Below, in pieces: positions 6,665 to 13,195 of a stretch of DNA of 34,599 nt (within the stretch, counting starts at the first letter, position 1; each line of letters opens with the position of its first letter). Origin of the DNA: a virus; the IMG/VR virus record IMGVR_UViG_3300042564_002201, positions 1-34,599 of that record; one strand, 5' to 3'. The notes below the pieces were generated by a model. That model ran no database searches. It was not told the DNA's origin and saw only the letters and a program-made list of their open reading frames with translations. The translations under genes and the position numbers were made by a program.

Positions 6665-6919
6665 ATGCACCTAGACGAAGTAATAAAGGAAATATTGGTT
6701 AATGAGGCAAAAGTTTTAAAACCAAGAGAAGTTATTGAAGACACAATCGTATCATCGGTTATGTTTCAGTTAGCTCAGAGAAGTATGGTTGGACAAAAGA
6801 AGTACGGAACAACGCTTGACGAAAATAATCAGGACGACTTCCTAGAACACTTAAAGCAAGAGTTGTTAGACGCTGTATTATACATTGAAAAATTAAAAAG
6901 AATTAGAGATGCAAGATAA
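6665..6919 (+). CDS. small all-alpha protein, possible NTP-pyrophosphatase-like
   Basis: 84 aa, wholly helical. The segment QRSMVGQKKYGTTLDENNQ, followed by DFLEHLKQELLDAVLYIEKLKRI, resembles a class of phage proteins thought to be related to all-alpha NTP pyrophosphatases (MazG-like), with an E..D pair in the last helix as a possible metal site. The full ExxE...D pattern is not visible, so the function may be lost or different. The next gene begins 11 bases before its end. Confidence 0.5.
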   Translation: MHLDEVIKEILVNEAKVLKPREVIEDTIVSSVMFQLAQRSMVGQKKYGTTLDENNQDDFLEHLKQELLDAVLYIEKLKRIRDAR

Positions 6920-7142
6920 AACATTACAAAGAATTATATTTGAATTATCAGAATGTAAAAACAATAGAGAGTTTTCTAAGGCAATTAGAAGAACAGAAGG
7001 ATATACTTCTAATATGACAAGATCGGATGTCAATATAAGCATAGAGCTAGGTATTGATATAATGCAAAGACTAGGAATTGATGATAGTGAAATAAAAGAG
7101 GTTATTGTAAATTATATTAACGATAATTTCTTTATTAATTAA
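6909..7142 (+). CDS. small helical hypothetical protein
   Basis: 77 aa, starting at ATG 6909 inside the end of the previous gene. Helical with an N-terminal RIIFELSECKNNREFSKAIRRTEG segment. Last gene before the 0.8-kb RNA cassette. Function unknown. Confidence 0.6.
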   Translation: MQDKTLQRIIFELSECKNNREFSKAIRRTEGYTSNMTRSDVNISIELGIDIMQRLGIDDSEIKEVIVNYINDNFFIN

Positions 7143-7152
7143 AATAAATTAC

Positions 7153-7160
7153 TATATTTG
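7153..7160 (+). promoter_or_regulatory. promoter -7 box of the RNA cassette
   Basis: TATATTTG matches TAnnTTTG exactly and is identical to the box at 4086-4093. No good TTG is seen 19-21 bases upstream. Start of transcription would be near 7164-7168, just where the folded RNA sequence begins (CTCAC at 7166). Confidence 0.6.
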
Positions 7161-7165
7161 CATAT

Positions 7166-7242
7166 CTCACAATCAAGATTTCGAGTTATAGGTGCTTGTC
7201 GCTGTCGGTATTCGGCAGTATCTGGAACAAGCTAAGCGTGAG
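7166..7242 (+). ncRNA. structured RNA element next to the promoter
   Basis: CTCAC (7166-7170) can pair with GTGAG (7238-7242). Inside, GCTTGT (7194-7199) pairs with ACAAGC (7227-7232), and within that CTGTCG (7202-7207) pairs with CGGCAG (7213-7218) with a five-base loop. The nested arrangement and lack of any frame suggest a folded RNA of about 77 nt. No known family recognised. Confidence 0.4.
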
Positions 7243-7260
7243 TTCGTCAGGCCTAAATAT

Positions 7261-7378
7261 AGTCAGGTGGCGGAATGGTAGACGCACGGAGGGCAAAGAA
7301 TTTTGTACACATCTGCGGTGAAAGAGGATATTGCCTGTTGAACTTTCACAATTACAGGTTCGATTCCTGTCCTGACTA
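7261..7378 (+). tRNA. tRNA-Leu-like gene with an oversized, non-canonical centre
   Basis: The ends are those of a proper tRNA: acceptor AGTCAGG (7261-7267) with CCTGACT (7371-7377), discriminator A7378, T arm ACAGG-TTCGATT-CCTGT (7354-7370). The D arm TGGCGGAATGGTAGACGC (7268-7285) is of the Leu type. The total is 118 nt, against about 85-90 for a type II tRNA. From 7286 to 7353 I cannot place a normal 5-bp/7-nt anticodon arm: GGGCA (7290-7294) can pair with TGCCT (7332-7336) but encloses 37 nt, and GTGAAAG (7318-7324) can pair with CTTTCAC (7343-7349). No CCA is encoded. It may hold an insertion or intron, be decayed, or be a tRNA mimic. Confidence 0.5.
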
Positions 7379-7381
7379 CAA

Positions 7382-7463
7382 AATCTATAAGATGTTATTG
7401 TCTCTAGTCTAGAATAGATTCAATGATACGATTCGTAGCTCCAAGGGTAGTGGCTTATAGATT
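7382..7463 (+). ncRNA. 82-nt RNA element closed by a 10-bp stem
   Basis: AATCTATAAG (7382-7391) and CTTATAGATT (7454-7463) are perfect reverse complements. Inside, TTATTG pairs with CAATGA (one wobble) and TACG-ATT-CGTA forms a small hairpin. The element begins four bases after the tRNA-like gene. Its length is that of a tRNA, but it has no TTCGA T-loop. Family unknown. Confidence 0.45.
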
Positions 7464-7470
7464 ACCTGGA

Positions 7471-7543
7471 GATAAAGAAAGCTGAAGGGGTACAGCAGTC
7501 AGCATAGCTGAAAGGGTTGCAGGTTCGAATCCTGCCTTTATTG
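7471..7543 (+). tRNA. tRNA-like sequence with a degenerate anticodon arm
   Basis: Canonical 73-nt length. Acceptor GATAAAG (7471-7477) with CTTTATT (7536-7542, first pair G-U), D arm with GCT/AGC stem (7481-7483 with 7494-7496) and GGGG loop, and a perfect T arm GCAGG-TTCGAAT-CCTGC (7519-7535). At the anticodon position only TCA/TGA pair. The seven-base loop would be GCATAGC, without U33. An alternative hairpin CAGC-ATA-GCTG (7500-7510) has no anticodon. So decoding ability is doubtful: pseudo-tRNA, mimic, or a divergent tRNA. Confidence 0.4.
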
Positions 7544-7680
7544 CAGCAGTTGCTTGATGTCAAATATGTACAGCAACAGACATTGGAGAGATTTGGCCTC
7601 TCACGAATGTTAAGTCCTATCGGGCAGAATAGGGGATGAGTACTTATGAGTGTATGTGATTTTACCAACCTCCAACCTCA
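7544..7680 (+). other. non-coding spacer with several hairpins
   Basis: No credible gene. GTTGCT (7549-7554) pairs with AGCAAC (7572-7577). ACATT (7580-7584) with AATGT (7606-7610) encloses GAGAG-ATTTGGC-CTCTC (7586-7602), a 5-bp stem with a seven-base loop. CCTAT pairs with ATAGG near 7616-7633. The folding resembles tRNA arms but no T arm follows. Function unknown. Confidence 0.3.
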
Positions 7681-7686
7681 TCAAAC

Positions 7687-7760
7687 GTCCGCATAGCTCA
7701 ATTGGTTAGAGCATCTGACTCATAATCAGAAGGTCGTAGGTTCGATTCCTACTGCGGACA
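7687..7760 (+). tRNA. tRNA with CAT anticodon (elongator Met or Ile-lysidine type)
   Basis: A fully canonical 74-nt tRNA: acceptor GTCCGCA (7687-7693) with TGCGGAC (7753-7759), D stem GCTC/GAGC, anticodon stem TCTGA/TCAGA (7714-7718, 7726-7730) with loop CTCATAA and anticodon CAT at 7721-7723. The variable loop is AGGTC and the T arm is GTAGG-TTCGATT-CCTAC (7736-7752). The G1-C72 pair excludes the initiator type. Met versus Ile(CAU) cannot be settled by eye. CCA is not encoded and must be added by the host. Confidence 0.95.
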
Positions 7761-7767
7761 CTCAGTA

Positions 7768-7848
7768 ATTAGCGAATGAAAAAGAATCCTTACAAACCTT
7801 GTAAAGTTGGCCGCACTATTGATTGTATCGCTATTGGTATTCGCTAAT
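7768..7848 (+). ncRNA. 81-nt RNA element closed by a 10-bp stem
   Basis: ATTAGCGAAT (7768-7777) and ATTCGCTAAT (7839-7848) are perfect reverse complements. The size and closing stem are nearly the same as those of the element at 7382-7463, though the sequence is different. It begins eight bases after the tRNA. No T loop, and no reading frame of note. Confidence 0.45.
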
Positions 7849-7915
7849 GATGTATTCATAATGACCGATAAAATAGTGTATAGGTGACTCCTATGAAAGT
7901 ATAGGAATGTGTGAT

Positions 7916-7946
7916 AGGGTGTTACTTTTATAAGTAGCGCCTTTTT
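7916..7946 (+). terminator. strong intrinsic terminator of the RNA cassette
   Basis: AGGGTGTTACTT (7916-7927) pairs along 12 positions (with three G-U pairs) to AAGTAGCGCCTT (7932-7943), loop TTAT, and the U tract covers 7942-7946. It ends the transcript that begins near the promoter at 7153-7160. Confidence 0.85.
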
Positions 7947-7991
7947 CACACTTTATTTTCAAGTTATCTTTAATTGAATAAATATATTTAG

Positions 7992-7999
7992 TATCTTTG
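7992..7999 (+). promoter_or_regulatory. promoter -7 box before the short RNA and replication block
   Basis: TATCTTTG matches TAnnTTTG. A TTG at 7974-7976 is 15 bases upstream, shorter than the usual 19-21. Transcription would start near 8004-8008 and run into the structured RNA 8014-8107. Confidence 0.65.
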
Positions 8000-8013
8000 C
8001 GGTGTTATTAAGG

Positions 8014-8107
8014 TGAGAGCTAATAACTACATACTGAAAAATTAATAAATAATCCTAACTGGATCAGCGGCTCTCAATCAATCCTCGCTATCTTGTTGGG
8101 ATTTTTT
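8014..8107 (+). ncRNA. short structured RNA with terminator; small RNA or attenuator
   Basis: TGAGAGC (8014-8020) pairs with GCTCTCA (8070-8076), enclosing the hairpin ATCC-TAACT-GGAT (8052-8064). Just after it AATCCT (8080-8085) pairs with GGGATT (8098-8103) followed by TTTT (8104-8107), a terminator shape. AATCCT occurs twice (8051-8056 and 8080-8085), so GGAT (8061-8064) could instead pair with the second copy and break the terminator. It is either an independent small RNA or a leader controlling the gene at 8156. No known class recognised. Confidence 0.5.
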
Positions 8108-8155
8108 GTTTTAAATAATTAAATAGTTTATCGGTGTCTTAAAACCGTTATTATT

Positions 8156-8386
8156 ATGGCAAAATTTGAATTAAAATTTTTGGATGCAGATTGCAATGAT
8201 GTCTACATTAGTTCTAATGCTTACTTTGGTGAGGATTCAAGTAGAATATGGATTGAAATAGGTTCTATTAGTGATAGCGATCAAAAACATTTTATTTTAT
8301 TGGATAAAAGTACTGCTATAAAACTTGCTAAAACACTTCGTACTGAAATCAATAAAATTACAGAAAGTGAGGTGTCTAATGGCTAA
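8156..8386 (+). CDS. small hypothetical protein
   Basis: 76 aa. Beta strands (KFELKFLDADCNDVYIS, RIWIEIGSI, HFILLDKSTAIKLAKTL) followed by a helix. Unrecognised family. It sits behind the promoter at 7992 and overlaps the next gene by eight bases. Confidence 0.65.
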   Translation: MAKFELKFLDADCNDVYISSNAYFGEDSSRIWIEIGSISDSDQKHFILLDKSTAIKLAKTLRTEINKITESEVSNG

Positions 8387-9284
8387 AGGTAAAAATTCAT
8401 TTGTATTATATTCAGATAACAAATCCATCATTGATTTAATGACCAATGAACAGGCTGGGCTTCTTTTAAAGACACTATTTTCTTACGTGAATGATGAAGA
8501 TCCTATTATAGATAATTCTATTGCTATAGTTTTTGAAATGATTAAATTGCAATTAAAACGTGATTTAGTAAAATGGGAGCAAACAAAAGAAGGTCGTTCT
8601 ATAGCTGGTAAGGCTTCTGCTGAAGCTAAAAGATTATCTAAATTAAATCAACAAACTTCAACAAATTCAACAAATGTTGATTTTGTACAACAAACTTCAA
8701 CAAATTCAACTGTAAGTGTAACTGATAGTGTAAGTGTAACTGATAGTGTAATAAATAATAATTCTATTATGGTTTCTTCAAAACCAAATAAAAAGATTCT
8801 TTTATCCGAAGTTGATATTAATACCCTTAGTGAACAAGACCAAGTATATTTTAAAATAGCAATTGGTTTTAGAGATTTATTTGTAAATAATAAAATTGCT
8901 TTAGGTGTTAATGATTTCAAAGACCAAGAGAATGCAACTTATAAAGGTTATGTAGATCCAATAAGATTGGCTTTTACACAAGATAAAAAAACAGAGGAAG
9001 ATTTCAGAAAAGTGTATGCTTTTTTAAAGAATGATGAATTTTGGATGAAGAATATAATGTCTACAAACACGTTAAGAGATAAAATGTCAAAATTACTTGT
9101 GAAAGCATCTTCTATACCAGTCAAAAAACAAATACTACCATCAGACTTTTGGGTAAGAGAATTAAGTGATGAGCAAAAGAAATTACTAAGCGACAAAGAC
9201 CTAAATACTTGGGAAAGACAGAAGACAGCAAGACTTATGGAGGGCGGTAGAATGTTACCTATAAAAATAGAATATGAAAAATAA
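8379..9284 (+). CDS. DUF6291-like replication-associated protein with internal DNA repeats
   Basis: 301 aa from ATG 8379, preceded by a GAGGT Shine-Dalgarno; a start at 8325 would overlap the upstream gene by 62 bases. The N-terminal 90 residues (NSFVLYSDNKSIIDLMTNEQAGLLLKTLF ... RSIAGKASAEAKRLS) match the DUF6291 pattern I know from Bacteroidota phage proteins. A repetitive linker (QQTSTNST ... VSVTDSVSVTDS) lies at about residues 92-126, then a C-terminal helical domain. The usual context for this type is just before the helicase or primase, as here, so a replisome-organiser role is inferred. The linker DNA contains direct repeats (see 8649-8750). Confidence 0.7.
   Translation: MAKGKNSFVLYSDNKSIIDLMTNEQAGLLLKTLFSYVNDEDPIIDNSIAIVFEMIKLQLKRDLVKWEQTKEGRSIAGKASAEAKRLSKLNQQTSTNSTNVDFVQQTSTNSTVSVTDSVSVTDSVINNNSIMVSSKPNKKILLSEVDINTLSEQDQVYFKIAIGFRDLFVNNKIALGVNDFKDQENATYKGYVDPIRLAFTQDKKTEEDFRKVYAFLKNDEFWMKNIMSTNTLRDKMSKLLVKASSIPVKKQILPSDFWVRELSDEQKKLLSDKDLNTWERQKTARLMEGGRMLPIKIEYEK
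8649..8710 (+). repeat. two 23-bp direct repeats, 39 bp period, in the replication gene
   Basis: An identical 23-bp word occurs at 8649-8671 and 8688-8710. It starts CAACAAACTTC and ends ATTCAAC. It encodes the repeated QTSTNST part of the linker. Direct DNA repeats inside an initiator gene recall lambdoid iterons. Confidence 0.9.
8715..8750 (+). repeat. 18-bp tandem repeat, two copies
   Basis: AGTGTAACTGATAGTGTA occurs exactly twice in tandem at 8715-8732 and 8733-8750. It encodes the repeated SVTDSV residues. Together with the 23-bp pair it makes a repeat cluster of about 100 bp. Confidence 0.92.
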
Positions 9285-11148
9285 ATATATGAAAGATACA
9301 AATGTTGCTGTTTTTAATAACATAAACGACACATCAGAACCTAGATATGTTAGCGTATTTAAGATACTAGATTCAATCAAGGATGGAAGTTTTAAGTCTA
9401 AGGTTGAGTCAATCAGAAACGAGAATGACAAAGGTCTACAGAGTAGATTGAAGTCTTCACTTGTATCTATCCTATTTTCCTCTTCTAAGCAAGAAGGAAT
9501 TGAGAGCGGTAGAAATGGAAAAGTATCTTGGAGAACGGACAAAGGATTGGTAGAGCATAGTGGACTTATGTGTTTAGACCTTGATAAGTTTGACAACGAG
9601 TTCGAGATGATGATGGTAAAGACAAGCCTTACTCAAGATAAGTATGTATTCTCTGTATTTGTTTCTCCTTCTGGAGAAGGGTTAAAGGTATTGGTAAAGA
9701 TTCCAAAGAAAATAGAAAACCACAGAAAATACTTTTACGGACTAAAGGAACACTTTAATTCACCAAACTTTGATGATTCTTGTGTAAATGAGGCTAGAGT
9801 TTGTTATGTGTCTTTTGATGAAGATATATATATCAATGAAGATTCATTGGTATTCGATAAGATGGTTGAGCAAAAAGCTCCGTCAGTAGAGGTTAAAGAA
9901 GTTACGATTCAAGTAAAGGTTGATAACGATAGAGTTATCGACGGTCTTTACAAGTGGTGGTCAGAGAGATATGGATTGGTTGAAGGTGAGAGAAACAGAA
10001 ACACCTACATACTAGCTATGGCATTCAATGAATTTGGAATACCAGAGTTGACAGCCAAATCATTTATGTCTCAATTCGCTCACCAAGACTTTGATACACA
10101 GGAGATTAATTCTTGCATAGAGAGTGCTTACAATAAGACACACTTATTCGGAACAAAATCGTTCACTGATGAGGAGAAGATTATGCAAGACTACTCACCT
10201 AATGATGTAGTTAAGAAGGTAGATATATCAGTTAACTTCGATAACATATACAAGGCTTCATTTGTAGACGTTACAAAGAAAATTGAATACCCTCCAGTAG
10301 CTATATCTGTTGGATCACATCAGATGGGTAGCAAGTCTTTCCCAATTCCATTTGGAACGTACGGAAACTTTAGCTGTATAGTTGGCGCATCTAAAAGTAA
10401 GAAGACCTTCTTAAAATCATTGATTACAGCATCATATATCGGAGGCAAGACATCTAACTTCACCTCTTCAATTAGAAGTCACAGAGATAGAGAATGTTTT
10501 GTAATTGATTTAGATACTGAGCAGTCAAGCTGGCACGCCCAGAATGTATTTAAGAGAGTTACAAGATTAGTTGGTGTTGATAACTATGAATTCTACAAAC
10601 CATTTGCATTGAGACCATACGACCCTAAAGAGAGACTTCAGTTTATCGAGTGGTTGATATACGAAAGTGAGATGAAGGATAATATCGGATTTGTAGCTAT
10701 TGATGGTCTTGCCGATTTAGTTAACGACTTTAACGATTTAAAGGAGAGTCAGGCTGTAATTCAGAAGGTTATGAAGTGGACGGATGATAAGCAGTTTCAC
10801 TTAACTACAATCTTACACTCTAACTTTGGAACAACCAAGGCAGTAGGACACATTGGTTCTTCTATGCTCAAGAAGGCAGAGACAGTCTGTCAAGTAACGA
10901 ATGAGGGAGAATGTGTTAAGGCACACTTTAGTCACACTAGAGGGTTTCCTATATCCGACTTTTACTACTCAGTAAATGATGATGGTCTACCATACTTGCT
11001 TAATGAGAATGCCGAGCCTATAATTAGAAAGGTTGTGAAAGAAACTGATGAGAGTGACAAATTTGAGAGCGACAATTCAATTCCAACAGCTAGTCCTAAC
11101 GAGGCATTTGGACCAATAAAAGATATTAACGATGAAATACCATTTTAA
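9274..11148 (+). CDS. VirE-type primase fused to RecA-like helicase
   Basis: 624 aa. The N-terminal part has the archaeo-eukaryotic primase-like core: D102-x-D104 (CLDLDKF), SPSGEGLKV (131-139) and a following RVCYVSFDEDIYIN segment, as in VirE/BT4734-type domains of Bacteroidota. A helical linker resembling PriCT covers about 220-290. The C-terminal part is a RecA-fold ATPase: P-loop GASKSKKT (371-378), acids D412/D414 (VIDLDTE), Walker B VAIDG with D477, and LHSN (514-517) as sensor. It is likely to prime and unwind phage DNA. The ATG at 9274 overlaps the previous gene by 11 bases; the ATG at 9289 is an alternative start. The Walker A has a double Lys and is of the RepA/DnaB kind. Confidence 0.85.
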   Translation: MKNKYMKDTNVAVFNNINDTSEPRYVSVFKILDSIKDGSFKSKVESIRNENDKGLQSRLKSSLVSILFSSSKQEGIESGRNGKVSWRTDKGLVEHSGLMCLDLDKFDNEFEMMMVKTSLTQDKYVFSVFVSPSGEGLKVLVKIPKKIENHRKYFYGLKEHFNSPNFDDSCVNEARVCYVSFDEDIYINEDSLVFDKMVEQKAPSVEVKEVTIQVKVDNDRVIDGLYKWWSERYGLVEGERNRNTYILAMAFNEFGIPELTAKSFMSQFAHQDFDTQEINSCIESAYNKTHLFGTKSFTDEEKIMQDYSPNDVVKKVDISVNFDNIYKASFVDVTKKIEYPPVAISVGSHQMGSKSFPIPFGTYGNFSCIVGASKSKKTFLKSLITASYIGGKTSNFTSSIRSHRDRECFVIDLDTEQSSWHAQNVFKRVTRLVGVDNYEFYKPFALRPYDPKERLQFIEWLIYESEMKDNIGFVAIDGLADLVNDFNDLKESQAVIQKVMKWTDDKQFHLTTILHSNFGTTKAVGHIGSSMLKKAETVCQVTNEGECVKAHFSHTRGFPISDFYYSVNDDGLPYLLNENAEPIIRKVVKETDESDKFESDNSIPTASPNEAFGPIKDINDEIPF

Positions 11149-11151
11149 GAT

Positions 11152-11520
11152 ATGGAAGAAGAATTATACACACTACAAGACCTATCCAATGTATTAAGGA
11201 TAGGTCCTAGAGCTGTAGCATATAGAATGAAGGCTTTAGGATTAGATAAAGACGGGAAAAAAGGTAAAATTGTTTACTTAGATAGAGAAGAGTACGATGC
11301 TGTTGTTGGATTCTCTAAAAAAGAAGGTTTAAAAAATTACAATTCTGCTTTTTATTCTAGAAAAAAAATATATATAATAGAATATTTCCTTAGAAATAAA
11401 AACAATTCTGCAATAAATATTGCTAATCAATTTAATCTAACAGAACACTTTGTAAATAGAGTTCTAAACGAGTACTTTGAAAATAATTGTGAAATATTGG
11501 TTAGAAGTAATGAAATTTAA
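11152..11520 (+). CDS. HTH DNA-binding protein
   Basis: 122 aa. The N-terminus LYTLQDLSNVLRIGPRAVAYRMKALGL is a MerR/excisionase-like helix-turn-helix with a wing-like GKIVYLDREEYDAVVGF. A second HTH-like stretch is near residues 85-110 (SAINIANQFNLTEHFVNRVLNEYF). A regulator or replication accessory protein; no catalytic domain. Four bases separate it from the helicase gene. Confidence 0.65.
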   Translation: MEEELYTLQDLSNVLRIGPRAVAYRMKALGLDKDGKKGKIVYLDREEYDAVVGFSKKEGLKNYNSAFYSRKKIYIIEYFLRNKNNSAINIANQFNLTEHFVNRVLNEYFENNCEILVRSNEI

Positions 11521-11546
11521 TTAGATTTGTAAAAAAAAGAATTATT

Positions 11547-12224
11547 ATGAGAATTTTGCATATATCCGATACCCATACGTATCACGACTTACTAAAGATA
11601 CCATCTGGTATAGATATGATTATACATTCTGGAGATTGTAGCAACCCAAGAGACCCATATAATAATGAGTCTGAGGTTAGATATTTCATTGATTGGTATA
11701 AAGAAATTCCTGTGAAACACAAGATATACGTAGCTGGAAACCACGATACGAGTATTGAGAAAGGGCTAGTTACTAAAGATGATTTCAAAAATGCTGGAAT
11801 TATATATCTTGAAAATGAATCAGTAGTAATAGATGGCATAAAGATATTTGGCTCACCACACACACCAAACTTTGGTAATTGGGCATTTATGAAGGAAAGA
11901 AATAAGTTAGAGAGGTTTTGGAGATTAGCTATTGATGAAGATGTAAATATAGTTGTAACTCACGGACCTCCAAAGGGCATCCTAGATAAATCGTACGATA
12001 GAGAAAATAATCTTGAGTGCTGTGGCGATAAGTCTTTATTGAATAGAATATTAGAAGTACAACCAACCTATTCATTGTTTGGACATATACATAACTGCAA
12101 GGATATTGTAAATGCTGGTATTCAAAAGCTAAGTGTTTGTAATACATTTTTTAGCAATGGTTCTGTAGTTACAGATGGAAGATTTGGGAAGTTGAGTAGT
12201 AATGGAAATTTAATAACAATATAG
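11547..12224 (+). CDS. metallophosphoesterase (calcineurin-like)
   Basis: 225 aa, a complete calcineurin-like phosphoesterase. Metal ligands are visible: D8-x-H10 (SDTH), D30 in GDC, G64-N65-H66-D67, H139 (THGPP) and GH180-x-H182 (FGHIHN). No signal peptide, so it acts in the cytoplasm. Phage enzymes of this fold remove phosphates or cut cyclic nucleotides or nucleic-acid ends; the substrate cannot be read from sequence. A larger enzyme of the same fold is encoded at 14400. Confidence 0.93.
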   Translation: MRILHISDTHTYHDLLKIPSGIDMIIHSGDCSNPRDPYNNESEVRYFIDWYKEIPVKHKIYVAGNHDTSIEKGLVTKDDFKNAGIIYLENESVVIDGIKIFGSPHTPNFGNWAFMKERNKLERFWRLAIDEDVNIVVTHGPPKGILDKSYDRENNLECCGDKSLLNRILEVQPTYSLFGHIHNCKDIVNAGIQKLSVCNTFFSNGSVVTDGRFGKLSSNGNLITI

Positions 12225-12225
12225 T

Positions 12226-12744
12226 ATGAGTACAAAATTTGTAATAAATAGAAAAGTTATGAAACCAATACATAAATTCAACAACGGGCAGGGAGCTACT
12301 TTATGTCATCAATGTAATTGTATTGCTTCATTAGGGCATACAGAAGATTTATATTGTAACGAGTGTAATAAACATACAGAATTAGATGAAAAAGGAAATC
12401 CTCTTACTTATTGGGGAGGATTAAAAGAACCTAAACAAGAAAGTTGTTGTACTCCTATTGGACAAATTAAAAGATACTACGTATTAATGGAGTATGAACC
12501 GTCTTGGATGTGGACAATAACGCATACATCTGATGGTGATGAGTTAGATTGGAGTATTGTAAATTATAACTTAAAAGAGGTTTCTCCGAGGGTAGAAATT
12601 GCAGAAGAGGATATTGCAAAAGAACAAGAAAAAATGTATAGTGAGGAAGATATGAGAAAAGCTTTTAAATCATCTTCACTTACAAATATGTTAGATGTGT
12701 ATGAGTCATTTGAAGAATTTATTGAACAATTTAAAAAGAAATAA
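12226..12744 (+). CDS. zinc-ribbon hypothetical protein
   Basis: 172 aa, with a classic pair of zinc knuckles C27-x2-C30 and C44-x2-C47 (LCHQCNC, YCNEC), then a middle region (YYVLMEYEPSWMWTITH) and an acidic helical C-terminus. Starts one base after the previous stop. No known function. Confidence 0.65.
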   Translation: MSTKFVINRKVMKPIHKFNNGQGATLCHQCNCIASLGHTEDLYCNECNKHTELDEKGNPLTYWGGLKEPKQESCCTPIGQIKRYYVLMEYEPSWMWTITHTSDGDELDWSIVNYNLKEVSPRVEIAEEDIAKEQEKMYSEEDMRKAFKSSSLTNMLDVYESFEEFIEQFKKK

Positions 12745-12747
12745 GAT

Positions 12748-13017
12748 ATGACAGTACAAGAAAGATGTGAAAAATACAACCAAGAAGCTATAGACATTTT
12801 GTTTGAGGCTTCTGAATTAGAACAAAAATTTAAAGGATTTGTTAGTATAGTTGAAAACAAAAAAAATATGAAAGAGTTATTAAAATTACAAGATCAGTTG
12901 ATTAAAGAACAATCTGAGCTTATAGAAAAATTAGAAAAATCAGCATATTTAAATATAGCTGGAGGTTTTACGTTAGGGCTTTTAGTTTCATTAATATTTT
13001 ATATACTATCAATATGA
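12748..13017 (+). CDS. coiled coil plus C-terminal membrane anchor
   Basis: 89 aa. Residues 4-70 are charged and heptad-like (coiled coil), and residues 69-88 are hydrophobic (LNIAGGFTLGLLVSLIFYIL). This gives a soluble coil tethered by one membrane segment. Membrane proteins of this shape in phages include spanin-like and holin-like accessory proteins, but no lysis enzyme is in the window. Overlaps the next ATG by four bases. Confidence 0.6.
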   Translation: MTVQERCEKYNQEAIDILFEASELEQKFKGFVSIVENKKNMKELLKLQDQLIKEQSELIEKLEKSAYLNIAGGFTLGLLVSLIFYILSI

Positions 13018-13184
13018 GTTGTACATCACACCAAGTAGAACTAGAAAGACTACACAAAGAATTAGAAGAGGTAAAAAAAGAAATGGAGTTTTATTATTTA
13101 CAGGGATACAATAACGAAAAAGTAAATAGAGAATACCATAGATTATTATCTGAGATTAACGGAACAAAACTAAGTAGATTCTAA
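13014..13184 (+). CDS. 56-aa helical protein
   Basis: ATG 13014 (ATGA overlap with the previous stop), TAA 13182-13184. It is almost one long charged helix (ELERLHKELEEVKKEMEFYYL). Coupled to the membrane-anchored coil upstream, it could pair with that coil as a complex, which is only a guess. Function unknown. Confidence 0.5.
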   Translation: MSCTSHQVELERLHKELEEVKKEMEFYYLQGYNNEKVNREYHRLLSEINGTKLSRF

Positions 13185-13195
13185 AAAATTAAAGT

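Noticed and set aside
7462-7668. 68-aa frame on the - strand in the RNA cassette
   Set aside because: It runs antisense through a tRNA-like gene and hairpins, with no protein features; an accidental open frame.
7749-7949. 66-aa frame on the - strand in the RNA cassette
   Set aside because: It crosses the end of a true tRNA, the 10-bp stem element and the terminator; no protein features.
8649-8750. CRISPR array
   Set aside because: Only two copies of each repeat, no spacers of constant length, within a coding frame.
9255-9596. - strand frames across the DUF6291 and primase-helicase genes
   Set aside because: They overlap convincingly identified + strand genes with catalytic motifs; composition is F/S/L-rich as expected for antisense.
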